A DNA stretch of 64,000 nt from Litoditis marina. Taxonomy: Eukaryota; Nematoda; Chromadorea; Rhabditida; Rhabditidae. Below the pieces are notes generated by a model. The model saw nothing but the letters and a program-made list of their open reading frames with translations. It was not told the DNA's origin and searched no databases. Numbering within the stretch: the stretch's first letter is position 1; every line of letters starts with the position of its first letter. Shown piece after piece: positions 12,967 to 24,700 of the stretch. The position numbers were made by a program, and so were the translations under genes. The stretch spans positions 16,227,720-16,291,719 of the forward strand of contig OZ038438.1 in the NCBI GenBank assembly GCA_964036275.1. Reading direction: 5' to 3'.

Positions 12967-14858
12967 ATGCGGTTCTTGAACCCTCAGACATCCCTTCACT
13001 TCCCTGGTTTGAGAACAAGTAAGGACAGTTTACAAAGCGTGAGTTCTGAGTTTTTCTTCAAAACGTGGCCACAGTACGTGCAAGTGACCATCATCATCTA
13101 ACACGACGTATTTCAGGTGGTTGATGAAACGCACTTTTCTAAAAATGAGGTTCGAGCTATATACCGAGCATTCAAGGAGACTTCCCCCAACGCGGTTATC
13201 AACAAAAGCAAGTATTTCTGTCTCTTTTATTTTTAACGCGGGCAATCTAGATGTATTGAGAGTGTTGCTCTGTATTGAAATGTTCCAGAAATGGAACGAT
13301 CTTCACAGTTTCATTTCACAAAAAAGTTTTACGTCTGAAAATTATACCACACAAAAGCTTATCAATTGCAGAGTATCAGGTGTTCTGCTCTGAGTTCTCA
13401 GAACTATTCTGTGTGTTCTGAAGTACAACGACTTTCTTTCAGATATATTGCGTGAAAAGTTTGCTGAACTGTTCCCTCAGGGAGATATAGAGCATTATTC
13501 TGATCTTTTGTTTGATACTTTCGATAATGATGGCAACGGCACAATCAACTTCCAGGTCGGAAAAATTTCTTAATATATTGCTTTTTTTTTCTGTGGTATG
13601 AGATTTTGTGTGACCTGTAATATAGTTTGCGAGATGGACTATCCCAGAGATCTCAAACAAAAGTATCTGTTTTCATTGTCAAACTGAAAGAGGGAAAATT
13701 TACGTCATCAGCTTCTATTGTGTGTTTCAGGAGTTTGTGAAGGCGTTGTCGATATTGTGTCGAGGAACCATGGATGAAAAGGTAGACTGGCTGTACAAGT
13801 TGTACGATCCCCGCGGAAAGGGGGAAATCACTTGGAATAGGCTGATGTACGTGATAACGTCAACTGATGATCTAATAGGTAAGATTGTAAGATTACCACT
13901 CATTTCTAAGCATTCTTTGAATGACATTCTGAAAAACACATTGGTTTACCTCATTTTCTCATTTCTAAGCATTCTTTGAATGACATTTTGAAAAACACAT
14001 TGGTTTGCCTCATTTTATGTTTTTTCTTCGTATCAGAATTCGACAGGTCTCGCCAAAAGTTTACCTGTTCAAATTACACATTCGATTTACAGCATACATG
14101 TGAAATACATGTATAAAATATTACAATAAGTTTATAGCTTTGCCACTAAGATGTACTTTCACTTTTCCAAAACCAAACAACACATAATGGAGTTTTTATC
14201 AGGAAGACGAGCTCGACCTTTGACGACAAGAGAGCAGAGAGAAGAGAGGGCAAATGAAATTTTTGAGGTATTCGACATTCACTCCATTCATTCAGAATAT
14301 AATTTATTTGCGTTTAAACACGTGACTGGTTGCCACATTGATAGTAATATGTGGGACTCCATCTAGGTAAATTGAGAGAAAAATGTATGGTTACCCGGTT
14401 CCGCACATAGATAGTATTACATGAAATTTTACAGCGCTGGACCGAGTTGGTTGTACCATAATAAGTTTGTAAGACAATGTCTTGTCTGTATGTCAATGAC
14501 TTCAATTAAACGCAGTGATTTGTAAAAACGTCAAGGATGCTAAGTTTGACCAAGTTATTATAATTGCTAGGTTTTGGTTTAATCGTAATCGTGTAGTGCT
14601 GTACCGAACACTATTGCTTATGAATAAACTGGTTATATTAGAAATCGTTAGAACTGTATAATTTTATTCGTTGGACATTTTGATCATAGCGATGAACGGG
14701 AGAAATTTTTGATATTTTTACCACCAACTTTGTGTTTTCAGAAGTTTGACAAAAACCAGGCCGGTCACATCACGAAGGAAGACTTCATCAAAGTTTGTAA
14801 AACGGATTCGCAAATCATCAATTCCATATCTGCTTTGTATACAATTCTGCCGGGTTAA
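12967..14858 (+). CDS. KChIP/neuronal calcium sensor-like EF-hand protein
   Basis: Exons: 12967-13038, 13117-13207, 13443-13555, 13731-13878, 14203-14267, 14742-14858; 201 residues. The order is that of KChIP/NCS proteins: SLQSVVDETHFSKNEVRAIY, then ELFPQGDIEHYSDLLFDTFD, ALSILCRGTMDEKVDWLYKL, then the last EF-hand. KChIPs bind Kv4 channels and presenilin; other NCS proteins act on membrane receptors. EF1 is cryptic (no acidic loop), as is normal in the family. EF2 (82-93, DNDGNGTINFQE) is canonical. EF3 (118-129, DPRGKGEITWNR) has Arg, Lys and Arg at positions 3, 5 and 12, so it should not bind calcium. EF4 (166-177, DKNQAGHITKED) is weak, with Ala at position 5 and Asp at 12. Intron 2 uses a GC donor (13208). 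The ATG at 12967 is the first in frame; an upstream exon could replace it. The stop codon overlaps an AATAAA. Confidence 0.8.
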
Positions 14859-15755
14859 TAAAATATTGTTGAAGCTTCCAGACAACTGTTTTACGAGAAC
14901 TGTTCTGCTTACAATTGTACTAATACTTTACTCAGAGCCGAACCAAAATATCGAGAACAAAGCTGAATTTATTCATAGCATTGATTTCAATGTACAAAAC
15001 AGAAAATATAAGTACATTCGAACTCACTACAGAATAATTCACAATAAAAAGTGTTATTGTTGAAAACTCGCAACCAGTTATATTAATGCTGTAAATAAAT
15101 ATATCAAAAACAAATGAGAACGTCGCGGGACACGTAAATAACGAAAATTACGGGGATCAAATGTTGTTACCTAATAAACATGTATACACGATTGCACCCA
15201 GATATCTCACCGGCCTGTAGCAAGAAACGAACGAGACACAATGTGAAATAATGAGGGTGCTAGACATAAACAATCATCGAAACCTGCTGATAAAGTAGTA
15301 CATAATGTGACAATCACCATATAATTCACTTATAAATTTCACTAATCTAGATAATAGTTTTGCAATTGTGAAACAAATGCACAACAGATAAAAAAATAGT
15401 TGTAATCACTACTAATTTGGCTAGATAAAATCACTGAGTATATAGTTCTAAAAGTTCGAAATTGTATTTTAGTAGCTGTCTAGGAAAAGTTGAACAAAAT
15501 CGAACTTTTTTTCTAAAAATGACAAGTAAATAAGCCTGCAGTTATTGACCACACGTATAATTTCCCGAGATTGACTCTGGGTAGACTTTGGAAGCATCAC
15601 GAAATTATTAGCTTTAAGAACCAAGATGGAATTTCAAACTGAAGACGAACGCTGTTAATATGCAAAAATAGGTTTCAAAGAAAACAGATCAAGCTCTAAA
15701 GAGGTCACTTCTCATCAGTATACATGGGAAATGTGAGAAACATTGAGGATGGGTA
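14859..15755. other. Convergent 3' intergenic region (KChIP-like / MYRF)
   Basis: About 900 bp of AT-rich DNA between two convergent genes. It should hold both 3' UTRs. Several AATAAA-like words occur on the plus strand (14857 and about 15094). No gene seen. Confidence 0.5.
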
Positions 15756-18700
15756 TTAAAGTGGGGATTCGGTGGGGGCTGTGGATGGAGCACAGGTTCG
15801 GTAGAACACAAGGTTGTACTCCTCGTAGCCTCCCATCATGTGGTCTTCGCTAGAGAAACAGGACTCCGTCGTGTATCCTATTCGGAATCGGTAGGCCGAT
15901 TGAAGATAGATGCCGACGGACAGTTCATACGTGCTTTCTCCGAGCTGAAACAATTAATGAATGACGAATTATACAACTCTCACTTGTTGAAAACGGCAGC
16001 TAGATTTTTATGTACAACAACTGATTACAAAAACTCGCAACTTGATATAGTGTATTTACCAAAATGAGCGATAGAATGTTTTATGTACACACCTGAGTTG
16101 CGGTTGGCATTTTGCTCCTCTCATGTCTGGACGAATCTGTGTCTAGGGCACAGTTCTTGTGCTGGAAGTCTGCCAGATACCCACAGTTGTTGATCACTTT
16201 GCCCTTCGGAACGCTGGAAAGAAGTATTCACAAATGCATCAAATTAATAACGTCTTATATACTAGACGTAGATTAACATACAGCCTAAAACAGTGTCATT
16301 CAATGTATACTTTCCACAATTATAGTAGAGAACCACTACACATGTCCAAAAAGACTTTCCATTTGACAAGCAAATGTTTGCAACTCTTGTTGAACTCGGA
16401 AAAAACAAGCACCTGAATATGACATCGACCGGAATGGTGGGCAGATAGGGTGAGACGGGTATGTACAGACTGTAGCGGCCTCTCTTCTTGCTACAACTCC
16501 GCTCGATACAGTAACGATTGTCAATTGTGGTGTTGAGAGAAGGAATACGAATGGAGACTCCGGTCGACAGCGGTTTCCCTCTTCCGTTCTCAACGTCGGG
16601 AGCACTTCTCGCCACAAGATTCTTGTTCTGTTCACCCATGGTAACAATGGATTGCATCTGGAAAATGGATCACTATAACTGAACTATTTCGCGCAACCGT
16701 CAAATAGCAATAATTACGCGCCAGCATCTTGGTCAAAAGCAGCGCTTTGATCAGTTTACAATTGATGGTTGTGAAAAAAGACCAGCCAAATACCAACTGT
16801 TCAATATGTTGTAATATGGAATGTAACAAGAACGAACCGTGTCTCCTGAATGACCAGTGTCGTATACGGCTCTATCAGCGCAGCAGTACGTGTGACAGTT
16901 CCCAGACGGACATGAATCGAGTAACGGTGGAGCATCGGGTTGTAACATCGGCAGATAGGGGTGGTCTGAATACATATTCAGCATAAGAGTTTCATAATAC
17001 AGCCGGTTCACGTTGAATTCTACAATAACTTGGGTATTGAAAGTGGCAGTTCTGTGACTGCCAATGAAACTTTCATAACCATAGCTGTTGTTTGTTTTCC
17101 AGAAGTGCAGACTCACCTATCAGATACGTCATGTGAGCAACGCCATCGGTCGGTGGTTTATCCTTGGAGTTTGTCACTGCGTTCTGGTCAAAGTGGTGAT
17201 ATCCATAGTTGCGGTTGTGCCAGTCGAGTACGTAGAGGGCAGACATTGCGATCAGGCAGACTGCCATCACTACCACCAATGTCACAATCGTGCCCTGGGT
17301 CAGTTTGGAGCTGCACAACGGCTCCGGGCGGTTACAGTGCGAGCGACAGCGGTTACGCTGAAATTTCAACGTTACAGGTATTTCAATGAGCTTTGGTTGC
17401 CCACAATTGAGAACTGTCACATCACTGATTGAGCTGAAAGTGAAGTTTCTTGTACGAAGGGTGTGGAGCTAGGACCATGAATTCATATTTACTTTTTCTG
17501 GTTCCACCCCTATTTTGGTTTTAGTACGTGGAGTATTAACACACCTCTCGTTTCTCTTTCTTGTATGACGGGGAGTAGGAGGCCAATGAGCTTCGCGAGT
17601 AGCTGAGCATGCTCTTGTTGTCGATGCCAGTATCTCCACTCAAGTTGGAGGCCATCGAGCCTAGCAACTTTTTCCGGCGCGCATACTTTGCCAATCGTTG
17701 ACTGATTTCCTCAACCTGAAATTTCACCATCTATGTTGGATGTTATTACATTTCGAGTTCTGAAAGTTAGATGTACTAAGAAAAATTCGGAGTGATGTTA
17801 TCGTATAAATGTAACAAATTTGTTCGATTTCGCAACTTTCTCAAAATTAATCGAGTTATCCAGTAACAAAAAAACGAGACTAAGTGATCAACAGCTGGTT
17901 TCTTGTATTACTCAAAATAAACCATTAAAAGATATAAAGATAATTCAGCCAACCTTGTCATCGATTTTGCTGTCCAAATCTCCGGTGAGTCTACAGAGTT
18001 CTTGTGTGGCCAGGAGAGTCTCGTAGAAGACTCTATTTTCATCCACCGTCAAGTAGTCGCCGATATCGTGCACGGCATCAGGAATAACCTACAACCACTA
18101 TATATAATACCTGAACTCTACCTCGAATGACACCCATATGGTTATATTTTCAGGTTGACTCGTCTTCATGGCATCCATTTGCGTAAAATTAACCGAATTA
18201 CTGTATGTTTCCACGCCTTTTTTCATCATCAGAAGTTATATTTGTGATTGCGAAATACCTAATTCACTAATAATAATCGATAATTTTGATTCTAGTGTTC
18301 TCAATACTGATTCAAAAGTTTTCTTATACAAACTACAAGTTGCAAACCGTACCGATGCCAGCTCTTGAGCGATGAGTCCAGTACGGCGACGCTGCTCCTC
18401 CGTCAGGCCCCACTTGTCGGCGATCTCGGGTTTATAGAAGTAATTGACAACGTGTAGCTTCTGAATATTCTCCAGCGCCTCATTTGGCTCCATGTGAGTG
18501 ATTCGCTCTTTGAGGCGACGATCAGATGGATGGATGAGCTGAAACATTCAGTTGAGGTATCAATTATGAAGTTGTCGTTTAATGGAAAATTGCGAACAAT
18601 AAATACCACCTCCGTTTCCTTTGCGATCAGTTTTATATTTCACGTTCCATGCCCCAATTCCATGCTTTAATCAATGTGAAATTATCAGACAAGTAACCTC

Positions 18701-21700
18701 AATATTCTCAAGCAAAACAAAGTTTGTCCGTATTAATTTCGGAAATAATCTTTTTCATTTTATAAGCTTTTTGTGTTATTTTAGGTATTTCATTATACTC
18801 ACTCGACCAGCTGCGAAAACGTCTCCATTGACGGTGAGCTTTGCATCCTTGACTGGTTGGTCAGCACCAATTATCACTTGATTCGGTGTGTACAGGGTGT
18901 TTCCAGCCCGCTGCCACGCCGCATCGGACTCCGGAGGTTCGAATGAACCGGGATTAGTGGCCTGCAAATAGAATAATCATAACAAGCATTTAAAAAAACA
19001 ATAATAAGTAGTTCTATATTATAGAGTGTTGTATGTGAAGGTTCAAAAAGTGAATAATCGAAACCTATGCGGGAATAAAAGTGCCTTATTCTTGAGGATA
19101 CTCATTTTTTGAGTTATATAATAGAACGAAACCGAGAGGAAATAGAATAGAATGGAACAAGATTATTATACATGAACAAGTTTTTCAAATATATGCACAA
19201 CATGTTAGTGATGCACATCGCGCCTACTTAGCAACGGCAGAGCCGGCGATGAGCACCAAGACGTTCGCCCGCATCGTTTCACTTTCCGTGCAAGACGTCT
19301 TCCACAGTTCGGTAGACAATCAACTGAAGGCTGTCGTCGAGGTTGAGAACGAGAGCGACTTCGCCCACTCGGTCCAAATCGTATTCAGAGGATATGTGAG
19401 AGATGACAAGCAGCTGATCTATGAGTTTCTCCATGAACAAGTATGGATACTCATCGAAGCCAAAGGTGGTTATAATGCTATTATTATCGGTATTAACACA
19501 ACGTTAATCTTTCCGGGAATTGACAGAGGTGAATTTTCAGGTAACGCCCAAACTGAGGTATCTGTGGATGTGTGGCTGCCTCGCTTCCCACCTACCATGA
19601 GAATAAGTGAGACACTCCGCGTGGAATATGCAGTGAGAGGCACCGTTGACCCGTGGTACCAGAACAACTACGTCGAAAAGATATTCGTCGTTGATCGCAC
19701 TCTCACGCTTAAAATGCCGCACGCAGCCTGCTATTCGACCAAAATAATGGTCAACGAGTGTGTGGGACACACTGGCTGGGCACACAGGTGAGCAAATTGA
19801 CAAATTGACCGACTTCTGACCCAATTGCAGTAATCAATTATGATTTCATGCAATTTTCCATAGAGTAGTAGACTCTTTAGCCTATTTTAGTTCTGCGTTA
19901 GCCTTTGAAAGAATGGATTTTTCTCAGAATAACAAAATTACTGCAGTTGAAAGAGTTGGAAGAAAATGAAACAATTATTTAGAGAGAACTGCTGAGAAAC
20001 CATTGATGAAGTACAGTTATTTCAGAGTTTGCAAGCCTATCAATGGTGAAATGTGGTCGGAAAAGGGCGCATATTCACATGGTGAAACAATACAGCTGAA
20101 ATGGAAACTAAGACACCAGTCGAAAATTGAAAATGTGAAAGTTTTTCTTCGTCAAGCGGTGGAGTACAGGTAGGAGAGTTTGAAGACATATAAATTCTGC
20201 CACAAACTAACTGAACCGTACATGGAAATGATGTAAAGGTGAAGATCTAATCTAATAAAAAGATCAAATGTTTACATTTTCCCATAAACATCTCGTGGAA
20301 TGATTCAATTATCCGGTTAATTTCGTATTTCATGTCGAATGATTCATTCTGAATTGAGATAAATGAATACAAACTGTGTTACAGGATTCCGGACCCCGGT
20401 CATCAGATGATGATTAAAGCCGACCACAAAACAGTAGCATCAGCGGATGTAAGCATGAATAAACAAGAAGAAGAGCAAGGATGTGAGCTGACGGTGCCTT
20501 CTGACATAGCCACAACCATGCAGATGACACTATGGAACGTGTTGTCAATCAACTATCAACTACTGGTTCAAGTCAAAACAGCGGCTCACCGAGATCTAGT
20601 CGACCTCATGTTTCCAATCATCATCACCAGCCAACCAGTTCAGGTTTGTCACTAGACGTGTTTTGCATTTGAGATTTCTCTCCTTTCCACAAACAATTGG
20701 AAACAACTACAAATGAGTGTATACCTGAAGTATGTCTCTCACTTTGGCGCTTTTGAGTATGAATCTGCCTCGCACGTCACATTTTATTTACAATGTACTG
20801 TTTAGGGCCAGGGCGTGAGAAACACAAAGTCTTCACAACAGAGTGAGAACCTATTTGTTAGAGCAATGGATATGGATGATGACAGTGAGGATGATGACGA
20901 CGTTGATTCTGACTTAGAGAATGAAGAACCGACAGCCGACAGAGACTACTCAATCGATATTGAAAAACTGGAGATCAAAACAGAAAAGAATGGGAGTCTA
21001 CGCGACGCCTACGCGAAAGTCTACTTCATTGTGAATAGCAACAAGCCGCGTCCGCTTCGGAATATGCGGCTGTTGCTGGAGGGAGAAGTTCGTGCGGGTG
21101 CCGTCTGGTACGAATTCATACGGTTCAAGGCTATCATATCCACCCATACAAACACTTCGTTCAGTCCGGGCGAACACTTTGTGAAAGTCTCACTCCCATT
21201 CCGCGACTCTCAGTACGACACAAACATACTTGCCCCGTCGCTAGGTGACGACATTCGTTACATTTGTCGCGCCACAATGGTTTCTTGGCGCAAAAACGTT
21301 GTTCATTTTGAAAAGGATGCTTTTGTCGATCGTTTCGTGGACACGTGGGCGAAAGAAGAGTTCAAGGGAGCGCACGTGGAGCAGATAGGCGCCTACGGCA
21401 TCTCCATGCGTCAGAGAGCCTTTCAGCGGGGAAAACACGTATTTGTGACTGTGACTGGAAACGTTAGGAGCGTGCGGTTGGAGCTGCTGCAACAACGACG
21501 AGTGCGGATTCCCGGACTGGGAGATGAGAACAGCTACTGTCACGAGAGGACGGTGGCGGCACGTGCGCCGGTGGACGACAGAATGTTGTGGCCGGAAGAA
21601 TGGTCGATCCCGATACCCGCCAACGTCCCGCCTTGTATTGAAATCAGCTACTGGAATGTTCTGGTGCTGCACTATGCACTGGTGGTCATAATAACACTGG

Positions 21701-24700
21701 AAGATGGACATGAACATCGCCACGTGGTACCCATCTGGATTGGATGTACTGATGACAGATTGACAGCCCCGGAGCCGCCGAAAAAGATGGACGACATTCA
21801 AATGCGCTCCCCGAGTCCAGAAGAAATTCCCGAGTTCGAAGTTATTAAGCCGGAAGAAACGCACATTCAGCCGTATTGGGTGGAAAGATACAATAACCAC
21901 ACTTACTCTTATGATGCAAACTGATGTTTCATGAATGAACTTTGATTGAATATTGAATTGTTGGAAGGTTGAGGAGAGCGGGAAGGCTGTCAATTAAAAA
22001 GTGATTACCAAAAAGAGTGTGAATCGATAATGCAGAAGAGCGTGTAAAATAAATCACGAAAATGGGAGCAAACTGTTTCTATTCGCTCAATATAACTAAC
22101 TGTTTATGTTATATTTAGTTTTATGAAAAACTCACTCTAACAATGACCCTCTCGGACTGATAGGCCTGAATGAGATGCTCCTGGCCATCGTCAGTAGTGG
22201 CAACCAGACGAACAACCAGAAGGAAATACTTCTGATCAGGATTCGGTCGATAGTTCTTCCGTTGATTGTTCATGGTCGTGTCTTGGAAATGAAGGCGTGG
22301 GACGGTGACCTTGGTCACTCGACGTTCTTGAATTTCCAGCCTGAAACGTTTGGGTAAAGTTCCTAGATCGAACAATAGTTTCACAGTTCTATCCTGTTCT
22401 CGTGGGAAAATCTGCATAATGTATGTTTTTTTTGTTCTGAAAACTGTTTCGGTTACTGTTCTCACTTCTATTGATAATTAAATGCTTGCACTCACACGAC
22501 AGGAGCGTGAGGGATAGGTTTTCGGTCTGTCTGCGATTGCTTGATCTGAATCTCAGAACTCGGCATCTCCGACTTGACCCCGCAGAAGGCCAGTTTGAAT
22601 TCTTTCACCGGGAACAGAAGTCCATCCTTCTTCACGAAACGAGGCGGTAGAGAATCGATGGCTTCAATGTGAACAGAGACCTGCAAAATAGTGCGCGTTC
22701 GAATAAACCATCTCGTTCGGAATTTCCACCTGTGACTTGATGTGGTTGTCAATAGCAGGCAAACAGAGTCATACAGTACCCTTCCGTTTTTCCTTTGCCT
22801 ACTACTGTGTTAGGTTGTTTCAAACTTTCCCTCACATTTCTTCACATGGTTTGTGTTTGTTAGAATATTATTGCGACTTGTATCCGGGCTGGTCTTAGGG
22901 AACTCACTTGGAAGTGATTTTTCTTCTGGTTCACAAAACAGTTGTCTTGGACCGAAAAGTTGAATCCCTTGTCCGCAACTACGTGAGCCTGAAAATAAAT
23001 TATTAGAAACTATCTGAATCCATCTTCCCTGTGAAATCTGATGTATGCTTGCTTGAAGATGTTTTTTTAGTTGTGTTCAGAGGGGTAGAGTTATAGTTAT
23101 CCGACTTTTTTATCATAACAAATCTAACCTGCAACTGTTGCAGTTCGTTGTGCTGCTTGTCGTAAAGAGGAAGCCACTTTTCTTCTTCGAATTTGCTGAA
23201 CTTGATCACTTGCTGAAATTCCTAAATAGAAGTAAATGTTTTATTTAAGCGGCCTCTCGAGAAATGGCATAAAAACACAAATAAACCACAACACAACTGA
23301 TCTACGAATTTGATCGAACCTGATGCGAAGAAAAATTCTCATCATAGTGAGGACTGGTGGACACGGGAGTGGGAGCAGGATTGGGAATTCCATGGATGAA
23401 CTTTGTATCAAGAGCATCCATACGCGGACGTTTCCTGGAAAGCAACAAAAATGGAATAATTTAGGTATGATCAGTAAGATGGTTCAACTTTCCTGCAGAT
23501 TGTTGTAAACACCAATGGGTGTATCTTATTTTCAGTTGTAGCTGTCATGTATGCTATAAGTGATGGATTGAACACCGCCCGACTACAACAAACTGTGATC
23601 AAACTTCATTTACAAGGCAAAGCAGTTGTAACTGTGCAATTTCAGAATAATATCCAAGGCACTTCCAACATCACTCTTTAACGAACTATAAATTCAAGTC
23701 TGCTGGATGAATTAACTTTGTCAAAAATACGTTGTTGAACAGTTGATAACAAAAATCAGAGTACACTACATCGTTCCAACTTTAACGAAGAGCATCTCAC
23801 TCACAATGGGTTCCTGGATTCGCTGCTCTGACTGTTCAGACTTCCCTCGCTCGATCCTCCCAACATTCCGTACAATCCCATTTGACCAGCTCCATACCCG
23901 TTGTTCATCAGGTACTGTTCGTTGCCACGGTTAGCCGGAGGCGATACCTAAAGGTCACAAAATCTGTAAAATTTTCGTGTGAATTTTTGAAAAAAAAAAT
24001 TGTAGTCAAAACAAAATTGTAGTCTGATTTAAAGTAATTGAGCAGTTTTCTCAGAACGCTGAGTCGACACAAAACACAAAAGATTCATACCAGACGAATC
24101 AGTTTCCCTGTATTGTGTTGTCTTCTATTCATGATTTCCAGTTGCGCAACGATACGCACTTGCGCATTGTAGCTCTGAGAATTGTACTGCATGAGAATTC
24201 AATTTTATACCTGCGGTAAGGTGGCTGGTGTCGGCTGACTGGGTGGATAAGGATGCATAAAGCACGCACTTTGAGGTGACGGTAGTTGATGCTGTTGTTG
24301 AGCTCTGAAAATGTTTTCCGCGTTAATGACGAGAAATGAACCGAAGAAACGTTAGGTCTCACGAGAGTCTTTTCGTGACCGGAACTATTTATATTCAGTT
24401 ACTCTACAAACAAAGTATTTTGGAGAAGGCACACAGTTGGCACAACGTTTGATAAATTCTATTACTGTGAGACTGACCTAGTGTGTCCCTGCATTTGATC
24501 AGAGTGAAGCATCATTCCGTTCTGCAGATCATGAACTCCAAGGATTAGACCCTGGCTGTTCACTTGATTGTGGATCACTGAAAATAGAAAAACAGTTAGA
24601 AGTTTTTTCGAAATGACTAAAAGAACAACATTGTTGCCTTGCTGTGCTTGTAGTTTGATCGCGCAGCTGTTTTGTCGTGATTCGAAAATGCTGCAGATCA

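Noticed and set aside
21241..21993. 250-codon minus-strand frame
   Set aside because: It is antisense to the second arrestin exon, which has clear family similarity on the plus strand; the minus frame has no motif.
22136..22436. Plus-strand frames across the MYRF DNA-binding exons
   Set aside because: The minus strand encodes conserved MYRF sequence with matching splice phases; the plus frames are shadows.
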